A stretch of 11,878 nt of DNA from an uncultured Eubacteriales bacterium. GTDB taxonomy: Bacteria; Bacillota; Clostridia; Lachnospirales; CAG-274. Position numbers and translations under genes: made by a program. The notes beneath the pieces were generated by a model. That model saw nothing but the letters and a program-made list of their open reading frames with translations. It was not told where the DNA came from and did no database searches. Every line of letters begins with the position of its first letter. Position 1 is the stretch's first letter. The stretch spans positions 1 through 11,878 of the forward strand of contig CABVEG010000022.1 in assembly GCA_902497185.1 (NCBI GenBank). The letters are read 5' to 3'. Below, one piece after another: positions 6,006 through 11,878 of this stretch.

Positions 6006-7388
6006 TCATCCCTCCAATATAATTATTTTTTTCTTGTTTATTTTTGACATAAAAATACTTGCAATGACAGCTGATATAATTTCAGCTACAGGGAATGTAA
6101 GCCATACAAGCCATACACCTGCACTTCCTGATATTACAACAAGTGAAAGCACATATGCTAAAGGCAATACAAATATAAACTGTCTACATACAGAAATTAT
6201 AAGAGATTCTATACCGCCATCAACAGCCTGAAAAATTCCTTGATAAGCAATATTTGCACCGGCAAATATAAAACTTATTGATATTATTCTCATTGCACTT
6301 ACACACAAATCTCTTGTAGTGCCTGAAAGTCCAAAAACTGCTGAAAAAGGTAATGCAAATATCTCAAGAACTGCAAGACCTATTACCATAATAATAAGAG
6401 TATAAAACATACCATACTTTATACCCTCCTTAACTCGCTTTTTATCTCTCATACCATAATTAAATGATACTATAGGAGTAATTGCATCTCTTAAGCCAAA
6501 GGCTGCAAACAATATAAACTGCTGAATCTTGTAATAAAGTCCATAAGCCGTAACAACAGTTTCATTAATGCCTACAAATATAATATTAAGACCATAAGTC
6601 ATTACTGACATTAATGCCTGTGCAATAATAGCAGGAAATCCTATGGCATAAATTTCACCTATAATTCTTAAAGATGGTTTAAAATATTTTATGCTGTTTT
6701 TAATTTCACTGTTAAACTTCAAATGAAATATAAGTCCTAATAGACAAGATACGATTTGACCAATTACAGTTGCATAAGCTGCACCCTTAACTCCCATTTC
6801 AGGTAAACCAAGTAGGCCATAAATTAATATCGGGTCAAGAATAATGTTTGTTACTGCGCCCGAAATCTGAGCAATAGTTGAAAAGGTTGAACGTCCCGTT
6901 GCCTGTAAAAGCTTTTCAAAAATTGAAAAGAACACTATACCAAATGAAATAACGCAGCATATCCGCAAATAATCAACAGCCAATTCATAAATAATAGGAT
7001 TTGAAGTCTGTGTTCTTACATAAGCATTTACACCAAAAAATCCAAACAGTATAAATACAACACATATAACAATGCCTAAAAATATGGCATTGCCTGCTGT
7101 TCTGTTTACCTTTTCACTGTCCCTCTGTCCAAGACTTCTGGCAAGAAGAGCATTTGTTCCTACACCTGTACCTATGCCTATTGCAACCATAAGCATTTGC
7201 ACCGGAAAGTCAAGTGTAAGAGCATTTAATGCTGCCTCACCGTTTTGGGGAATATTTGCAACAAAAGCACTGTCTACAATATTGTATAATGCCTGAAGCA
7301 TCATTGATAAAATCATTGGTATACCCATTGTCAGCATTAATTTTTTAATGGGCGCTGTACCCATTTTGTTAATTGAATTTTTTTCCAT
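6006..7388 (-). CDS. MATE-family multidrug/toxin efflux transporter
   Basis: This 460-residue integral membrane protein is of normal length for the MATE family, whose twelve helices form two six-helix bundles and export cationic drugs or metabolites using Na+ or H+ gradients. Typical features are the N-terminal PIKKLMLTMGIPMILSMM, the helix-1 motif LYNIVDSAFVAN (residues 34-45, with Asp39), and GVGTNALLARSLGQRD (75-90) after helix 2. The second half repeats the pattern with IGFPAIIAQALMSVM and a loop rich in Tyr and Arg. It resembles the MepA/DinF-like branch, but the substrate cannot be predicted. It has a strong AGGAGG at 7393-7398 and its own promoter with a structured leader. The final codons (LEG, stop) contain the ribosome binding site of the kinase-like gene. 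Confidence 0.92.
   Translation of the reverse strand: MEKNSINKMGTAPIKKLMLTMGIPMILSMMLQALYNIVDSAFVANIPQNGEAALNALTLDFPVQMLMVAIGIGTGVGTNALLARSLGQRDSEKVNRTAGNAIFLGIVICVVFILFGFFGVNAYVRTQTSNPIIYELAVDYLRICCVISFGIVFFSIFEKLLQATGRSTFSTIAQISGAVTNIILDPILIYGLLGLPEMGVKGAAYATVIGQIVSCLLGLIFHLKFNSEIKNSIKYFKPSLRIIGEIYAIGFPAIIAQALMSVMTYGLNIIFVGINETVVTAYGLYYKIQQFILFAAFGLRDAITPIVSFNYGMRDKKRVKEGIKYGMFYTLIIMVIGLAVLEIFALPFSAVFGLSGTTRDLCVSAMRIISISFIFAGANIAYQGIFQAVDGGIESLIISVCRQFIFVLPLAYVLSLVVISGSAGVWLVWLTFPVAEIISAVIASIFMSKINKKKIIILEG
6010..6015 (-). promoter_or_regulatory. Ribosome binding site of the kinase-like gene, inside the MATE gene
   Basis: GGAGGG lies within the last codons of the MATE gene and six bases before the ATG at 6003. 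It excludes the ATG at 6009, which it would touch, and suggests that translation of the kinase-like protein depends on ribosomes finishing the transporter. Confidence 0.75.
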
Positions 7389-7463
7389 AATTCCTCCTTT
7401 TTTATTAGAGTCTTTTTTAGGAAAGCTGCCACAACCTTAATTTATAAGCAGCAAATATAAATT

Positions 7464-7499
7464 AAAGGCGTAAATCCAATAATCTGGATTTACGCCTTT
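7464..7499 (-). promoter_or_regulatory. Strong leader hairpin upstream of the MATE gene (terminator or attenuator)
   Basis: A perfect 15-bp stem (AAAGGCGTAAATCCA at 7464-7478 with 7485-7499) closes a six-base loop. On the minus strand it is followed by an A+T-rich stretch (AATTTATATTT), as in an intrinsic terminator. It lies about 70 bases after the NSS transporter stop and could terminate that gene. However, the promoter at 7519-7547 lies before it, so transcripts toward the MATE gene must also pass through it. The leader reads GGCGAAAGGCG on entering the stem, giving two GGCG copies that could compete for the same right arm. A conditional attenuator is an inference. Confidence 0.7.
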
Positions 7500-7518
7500 C
7501 GCCACTCGATACTTAAAC

Positions 7519-7547
7519 ATTTTATCAAGTTTTAATAAAATTGTCAA
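7519..7547 (-). promoter_or_regulatory. Near-consensus sigma-A promoter for the MATE and kinase-like genes
   Basis: On the minus strand TTGACA (7542-7547) and TAAAAT (7519-7524) are separated by exactly 17 bp, and TGA before the -10 makes it an extended -10 (TGnTAAAAT). The predicted transcript starts near 7512 and gives a leader of about 124 bases to the MATE ATG at 7388. The promoter begins only 23 bases after the NSS gene ends. Confidence 0.75.
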
Positions 7548-7569
7548 GTTAAATTGTGCCAAATAACAA

Positions 7570-8925
7570 TTATATAATACCAATTATAAAAATAGCAACA
7601 ATAATAATGGGTAAGCCAAAAGTCATATATCCACGCATCCAGTTTGCAATCCTTAACCCCTTGCCTTCATTTGCTTCTGCCATAAATTTATCCCAACCCC
7701 ATCCATAGCGACTTACACAAAACAGAACAAAAATAAGTGAACCTAAGGGCAGCAATAAATTACTTACTATAAAGTCCTCTAAATCCATAATTGTACTTTG
7801 GTCGCCTAAAGGTGTGATACCACTAAGCACATTAAATCCCAATACACAGGGAAGGGAAAGTATAAACATTAAGACACAATTTACAACACAAGCCTTTTTC
7901 CTGCTACAGCCAAATAAATCAATAGTACAGGATATAATATTTTCAAAAACAGCCAAAACTGTTGACAAGGCAGCAAATGTCATAAATACAAAAAACAAAC
8001 TTCCCCAAAGTCTGCCTAATGGAATATGATTAAAAATATTAGGCAATGTTATAAATATAAGTTTTGGACCACTGTCAACCTCTACTCCATAGGCAAAGCA
8101 GGCAGGAAATATAATAAGACCTGACGCTATGGCAACAAATGTATCAAGCACGGCAACATTTATTGATTCGCCCAAAAGGGTATGTTCCTTGTCTATATAA
8201 CTTCCGAATATTGCCATTGCACCAATACCAAGACTAAGGGTAAAAAATGCCTGATTCATAGCTCCTACTACTACATTACCAACACCTATCTCCTTCATTC
8301 TTTCAATATCCGGCAAAAGGTAAAAAGCCAAGCCTTCTGATCCGCCTTTCATAAAAGAGCTGTTTACTGCAAGAACTACCATAATCACTAACAATGCTAG
8401 CATCATAACCTTTGTAATTCTTTCAAGTCCCTTTTGCAGACCAATAGAACATACACCAAAACCAATTATAACTACAAGTGCCATATAGCCTATCATAGAA
8501 ATAGGATTTGCCAACATTCCGTTGAAAAGTTCCCCAACCTTATCTGAATCAGCTCCTACAAAATGACCCAAAGCAGTACTGACAAAATAATATAGCATCC
8601 AACCTGCTACAGTGGTATAAAACATCATAAGCATATAGTTTCCTGCCATAGCTATATATCCGTGTATATGCCACTTACTTCCCTTTGGCTCTAATTGCTG
8701 ATATAATCTTACGGGACTTTTCCTGCTTGCACGTCCCATAGCAAACTCCATTGTCATTACAGGTATTCCCAATACAGCAAGGAAAAAGAGATATATCAAT
8801 ACAAAAATTCCTCCTCCGTACTGACCTGCCATATAAGGAAATTTCCACACATTTCCAATACCTATGGCACAGCCGGCACTAAGCAGAATAAAGCCCAGTC
8901 GGCTGCCTAAATGTTCTCTTTGCAT
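7570..8925 (-). CDS. NSS-family sodium-dependent transporter (LeuT/SNF fold)
   Basis: This 451-residue membrane protein belongs to the neurotransmitter:sodium symporter family, whose bacterial members take up amino acids (tryptophan, leucine, tyrosine or others) with Na+. Helix 1 has the unwound signature GCAIGIGNVWKFPY (residues 18-31), including Asn25 at the expected sodium site. GQYGGGIFVLIYL follows, and helix 6 reads AFFTLSLGIGAMAIFGSY (226-243), close to the LeuT pattern. The length and the final helix (YMTFGLPIIIVAIFIIGII) suggest the eleven-helix bacterial subgroup; I count this approximately. The ATG at 8925 has a strong AGGAGG. The gene is monocistronic or nearly so, with its own promoter upstream and the MATE promoter immediately downstream. 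The substrate cannot be read from the sequence. Confidence 0.92.
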   Translation of the reverse strand: MQREHLGSRLGFILLSAGCAIGIGNVWKFPYMAGQYGGGIFVLIYLFFLAVLGIPVMTMEFAMGRASRKSPVRLYQQLEPKGSKWHIHGYIAMAGNYMLMMFYTTVAGWMLYYFVSTALGHFVGADSDKVGELFNGMLANPISMIGYMALVVIIGFGVCSIGLQKGLERITKVMMLALLVIMVVLAVNSSFMKGGSEGLAFYLLPDIERMKEIGVGNVVVGAMNQAFFTLSLGIGAMAIFGSYIDKEHTLLGESINVAVLDTFVAIASGLIIFPACFAYGVEVDSGPKLIFITLPNIFNHIPLGRLWGSLFFVFMTFAALSTVLAVFENIISCTIDLFGCSRKKACVVNCVLMFILSLPCVLGFNVLSGITPLGDQSTIMDLEDFIVSNLLLPLGSLIFVLFCVSRYGWGWDKFMAEANEGKGLRIANWMRGYMTFGLPIIIVAIFIIGII

Positions 8926-8976
8926 TTTTCTCCTCCTAATTATAAAAATTTATCTGTTGTACTACACGCAATTAGC

Positions 8977-9005
8977 ATTATAGCATAATTTTCCTTTTTT
9001 ATCAA
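8977..9005 (-). promoter_or_regulatory. Near-consensus promoter of the NSS transporter gene
   Basis: On the minus strand TTGATA (9000-9005) and a perfect TATAAT (8977-8982) lie 17 bp apart, with TGC before the -10 giving an extended -10. The predicted start is near 8970, leaving a leader of about 45 bases. A second extended -10, TGATATAAT (9050-9058), lies upstream without a good -35. Confidence 0.75.
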
Positions 9006-9067
9006 CTTACAAATTGTAATTATTGCACAAAAAATAATTAAATTAACTTATTATATCAATTTACAAA
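9000..9067 (-). repeat. Pair of 14-bp direct repeats in the NSS promoter region
   Basis: The plus strand has TATCAACTTACAAA at 9000-9013 and TATCAATTTACAAA at 9054-9067, identical at 13 of 14 positions and 54 bp apart, about five helical turns. The first overlaps the -35 box of the main promoter and the second overlaps the upstream extended -10. They could be operator half-sites or remnants of a duplicated promoter. Confidence 0.5.
9007..9019. promoter_or_regulatory. Candidate operator palindrome upstream of the NSS promoter
   Basis: TTACAA-A-TTGTAA is a perfect 6+1+6 palindrome immediately upstream of the -35 box (9000-9005) for minus-strand transcription. Its position fits an activator or repressor site, but in A+T-rich DNA a 12-base match may arise by chance. 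Confidence 0.35.
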
Positions 9068-9086
9068 AATATATTAAGCAAACAGT

Positions 9087-9123
9087 AAAAGAGTGTATTC
9101 CATAACAGAAAATACACTCTTTT
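9087..9123 (-). terminator. Terminator of the trk operon
   Basis: A 13-bp stem (AAAAGAGTGTATT at 9087-9099 with 9111-9123) encloses an 11-base loop, just beyond the trkH stop at 9127-9129. Both strands give T-rich flanks. The plus-strand tail (TTTTTAA) is continuous, while the minus-strand tail is TTTTACTGTTTG. Confidence 0.75.
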
Positions 9124-9126
9124 TAA

Positions 9127-10569
9127 CTATCCGTTTTTTCTCCATGTTGCCGGAGTGAGAAGTACCAACAGAGGGAAAATCTCAAGCCTGCCTGCTAACA
9201 TATCAAAAATCATAACTATCTTTGAAAGCACTGAAAACTGTGAAAAATTGCCCGTCGGTCCAACCATACCAAGACCCGGACCTATATTATTAAATGTAGC
9301 GGAAACTGCCGTAAATGTAGTAGTAAGATCAAAATCATCAAGAGCTAAAATAAGCATAGAAAAAGCAAAAATCATTATATAAACAAGCAAATACGTATTT
9401 ACAACCCTTATGGTGTTATGATCAATTTTTTTACCGTTCATTCTAAGTATTTTTACGCTTCTGGGATGAATTAAAAAGCTTAACTGCTTTCCTATCTGCT
9501 TAAAATATATTATAAATCTTGCAACCTTAATACCTCCGCCCGTACTTCCGGTACAAGCACCCGTAAACATTACAAGGCACAAAATATATCTTGAAAACTG
9601 AGGCCATTTATCAAAATCAGTAGTTGCAAAACCTGTACTTGTCATAATTGATGAAACCTGAAATATGGAATCTCTTAAATTTATTCCCAAAACACCTGTG
9701 GTATGCCACAAATTTGCTCCAATGCCTGCAACAGCTAAAATATAAATAACAAAATACCATTTTACCTCCTCCATACCAAGAGCCATTCTTATGCGTCTTG
9801 ATATAATAAGGAAGTAAAAGTTAAAATTAATACCAAACAAAAGCATAAATACTGCTGTAACCATTTGTATATATGTACTGTATCCTGCCATACTGTCAGC
9901 CTTAATACCAAAGCCTCCTGTTCCCGCTGAACCAAAGACATCACAAAGAGCATCAAATAAAGGCATTTTACCAATAAGCAAAAATACTAGCTGAAGAACT
10001 GACAATGCAATGTATATAATGTATAAATATCCTGCTGTTTTTTGCAGCTTAGGCACAAACTTTCCTACTTCAGGACCTGTACTTTCAGCCTTAATGAGAT
10101 AAATATTCTGTCCCCCTGCCATAGGAAGTATGGCAAGTATAAATACAAGAACTCCCATACCACCAATCCAATGAGAAAAACTCCGCCAAAACAGCATTGA
10201 CTTTGACATAGCTTCTACATCAGTTAAAATACTTGCTCCCGTTGTTGTAAAGCCTGACACAATTTCAAAAAGAGCATCTACAGCATTTGGTATTTCACCG
10301 CTTACAATAAATGGAATTGCACCTATTATACTTAAAACAATCCAGCTTAATGCTACCGCCACAAAGCCTTCTCTGGCATAAAATCGATTATTCTTAGGTT
10401 TTTTCAGTGTAATAAGCCTACCCAATATATAAAACACAAAGGCACAGCCAAAAAACACGCCACAAGTATTTTCTTTGTATATTATCGATACAATACCGGG
10501 AAGAATAAGAAAATATGCCTCAAATTTAATAACCCAACCTATAATATTGAAAATAATACCATAATTCAT
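9127..10569 (-). CDS. trkH: TrkH-family potassium uptake channel subunit
   Basis: This 480-residue membrane protein is the K+-conducting subunit of a Trk/Ktr system. Four pore-loop repeats are visible: TTTGAS (108-113), GSAGTGGFG (213-221), IMTSTGFAT (308-316) and ATFNNIGPG (424-432), each with the conserved filter glycine. SHWIGGMGVLVF (132-143), CTGSTGGGIKVAR (339-351) and the C-terminal DMLAGRLEIFPLLVLL are also typical. It starts 21 bases after the trkA stop. The ribosome binding site is weak (GTGGTG at best), so translation may depend on coupling to trkA. The gene order, with a two-RCK TrkA next to it, makes it the partner of the regulatory subunit. Confidence 0.94.
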   Translation of the reverse strand: MNYGIIFNIIGWVIKFEAYFLILPGIVSIIYKENTCGVFFGCAFVFYILGRLITLKKPKNNRFYAREGFVAVALSWIVLSIIGAIPFIVSGEIPNAVDALFEIVSGFTTTGASILTDVEAMSKSMLFWRSFSHWIGGMGVLVFILAILPMAGGQNIYLIKAESTGPEVGKFVPKLQKTAGYLYIIYIALSVLQLVFLLIGKMPLFDALCDVFGSAGTGGFGIKADSMAGYSTYIQMVTAVFMLLFGINFNFYFLIISRRIRMALGMEEVKWYFVIYILAVAGIGANLWHTTGVLGINLRDSIFQVSSIMTSTGFATTDFDKWPQFSRYILCLVMFTGACTGSTGGGIKVARFIIYFKQIGKQLSFLIHPRSVKILRMNGKKIDHNTIRVVNTYLLVYIMIFAFSMLILALDDFDLTTTFTAVSATFNNIGPGLGMVGPTGNFSQFSVLSKIVMIFDMLAGRLEIFPLLVLLTPATWRKNG

Positions 10570-10590
10570 AAAATCACACCACTGTTATAA

Positions 10591-11878
10591 TTATTTCAAA
10601 ATGTCCATAATATCATTTAATCCAAGATTAGTTGTAACAATAATAACTCTGTCACCAAGTTCTATAGTATCTCTACCATCAGGGATAAATGTTTTATCTC
10701 CTCTTTTAATTGAACAAACAAGAATATTATCCTTTAAATCAAGGTTCATAAGCTGTTTACCTATCAGTTTATTTATACCTGATGTGTTGTTGACACTAAA
10801 CTCAAGTGCCTCAACCTTGTTTTCAATAAGTCTGTAGAGGGTTTCAACATTACTTCCATATGAATTTTGGAGAGCTCTTACGTATCTTATAATATTTTCA
10901 GCAATAATATTTTTAGGGTCCACAATACTTCCCAAATTCAAATCCTGAACAACTTCCTCAAACGTAACTTTTTTAATCTTGGTAATAACCTTTGCATCTG
11001 AAATCTTGCTGACATATAAAGAAAGCATTATATTTTCCTCATCCATATCCGTTACACTTACAAAAGCATCTGTATTACCTACACCCTCCTCATCAAGAAG
11101 AGATTCATTTGTAACATTGCCGCATATTATTATGGCTTCAGGCAAAAGCTCACTCAGTTCCTCACATCTTTCCCTGTTACTTTCAATAATCTTTACATTA
11201 ATTTTTGACTTCAAAAGTATGTAGGCAAGATAGTATGAAATTCTTCCACCACCTGCAATTATAACATTTTTAATTCGGTGAATTTTAGCTCCTGCCTTTT
11301 TAAAAACACTATAAACATCATTTATTGGAGTGACAAAAGATATTATATCACCTGAATGTAATATAAAGCTGCCGTTTGGTATAAATGCCTCGTCTTTTCT
11401 TTGAACAATACATACAAGTACATTAGGACTGATTTTTACTCTTATGTCACATATAGCCATACTGTCAAGTATGGAGTTTTCAGGTATTTTAAATCGTATC
11501 ATATTAATACGGCTTTTATCAAAGCTATCCACATCAATAGCAGACGGAAGCTGTATAAGTCTTGCCATTTCCTGTGCTGCTTCCCTTTCAGGATTGACAT
11601 ACATGGAAAGTCCAAGTTCCTCTTTAATATATTTAATATCTTCATAATATTGAGGATTTCTTACCCTGGCTATAGTCTTACAGTTGCCAAGTTTATTTGC
11701 CATAAGGCAGCCTAGCAAATTAACCTCATCCTCGTCTGTTACCGCAATAACAAGATCAGCCTCCCTGACACCTGCTTCTATTAGTACATCATGGCTTATG
11801 CCATTGCCTGCCACTCCCTGAATGTCAAGAGCATCAACAACAAACTTAATTCTTTCCGTTTCTGTATCTATTAATGTA
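10591..11878 (-). CDS. trkA: Trk potassium uptake regulatory subunit TrkA, N-terminus beyond the window
   Basis: This cytosolic, NAD(H)-binding ring subunit gates the TrkH channel. The reading frame stays open to the right edge; 428 residues are visible, so roughly 20-30 residues including the first Rossmann glycine motif are probably missing. The first partial RCK domain holds GVAGNGISHDVLIEAGV and the acidic VTDEDEVN. Two TrkA_C (RCK_C) segments are present, one in the middle (ISPNVLVCIVQRKDEAFIPN) and one at the end (KDNILVCSIKRGDKTFIPDG). The second Rossmann repeat starts at NVIIAGGGRISYYLA and ends with VTDMDEEN. Tandem RCK units mark TrkA rather than the single-RCK KtrA. A GTG at 11814 is an internal valine, not the start. 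The operon promoter lies outside the window. Confidence 0.93.
   Translation of the reverse strand, partial: TLIDTETERIKFVVDALDIQGVAGNGISHDVLIEAGVREADLVIAVTDEDEVNLLGCLMANKLGNCKTIARVRNPQYYEDIKYIKEELGLSMYVNPEREAAQEMARLIQLPSAIDVDSFDKSRINMIRFKIPENSILDSMAICDIRVKISPNVLVCIVQRKDEAFIPNGSFILHSGDIISFVTPINDVYSVFKKAGAKIHRIKNVIIAGGGRISYYLAYILLKSKINVKIIESNRERCEELSELLPEAIIICGNVTNESLLDEEGVGNTDAFVSVTDMDEENIMLSLYVSKISDAKVITKIKKVTFEEVVQDLNLGSIVDPKNIIAENIIRYVRALQNSYGSNVETLYRLIENKVEALEFSVNNTSGINKLIGKQLMNLDLKDNILVCSIKRGDKTFIPDGRDTIELGDRVIIVTTNLGLNDIMDILK

Noticed and set aside
7552..7571. Weak inverted repeat AATTGT/ACAATT at the end of the NSS gene as its terminator
   Set aside because: Only six A+T-rich base pairs, partly within the stop codon, and no T-run; too weak to call.
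10591..11814. TrkA start at the GTG at 11814
   Set aside because: The frame continues upstream to the window edge with conserved TrkA sequence (DIQGV before AGNGISHD), so this GTG is an internal valine codon.

Overview
The window is A+T-rich, has strong AGGAGG-type ribosome binding sites, TTGACA/TATAAT promoters and tightly packed genes. This suggests a low-GC Firmicute, probably an anaerobic Clostridium-like or Lachnospiraceae-like bacterium. The taxon is inferred from base composition and gene families only. No rRNA, tRNA, insertion sequence, phage gene or CRISPR array was seen, and no intergenic gap exceeds 300 bases.

Positions 61-3790, minus strand: a compact operon read from right to left. 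It holds mtaB (tRNA methylthiotransferase), a long-form AlaX alanyl-tRNA editing protein, a 52-residue single-pass membrane peptide, a GNAT acetyltransferase and an isochorismatase/nicotinamidase-family hydrolase, and ends at a strong hairpin. Several junctions place the next gene's ribosome binding site in the last codons or at the stop of the gene before, so translation is probably coupled.

Positions 3797-5406: a 91-base divergent spacer separates mtaB from the only plus-strand gene. That gene encodes a 494-residue protein I do not recognise, ending in three 13-residue His/Cys repeats that look like a metal-binding tail. A hairpin at 5381-5406 serves as a shared terminator for this gene and the convergent kinase-like gene.

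Positions 5413-7547, minus strand: a MATE-family exporter and a cytidylate-kinase-like P-loop protein, coupled at the stop/start. A near-consensus promoter lies upstream, and its roughly 120-base leader contains a strong 15-bp hairpin. This is a candidate attenuator or riboswitch-type element.

Positions 7570-9067, minus strand: an NSS-family (LeuT-like) sodium-coupled transporter. Its promoter is near consensus, with a small palindrome and a pair of 14-bp direct repeats.

Positions 9087-11878, minus strand: the potassium uptake pair trkA-trkH, ending at a hairpin. TrkA runs off the right edge and lacks its first residues. Overall this is ordinary housekeeping and membrane-transport chromosome. 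The parts I could not explain are the His/Cys-tailed protein, the small membrane peptide and the MATE leader.
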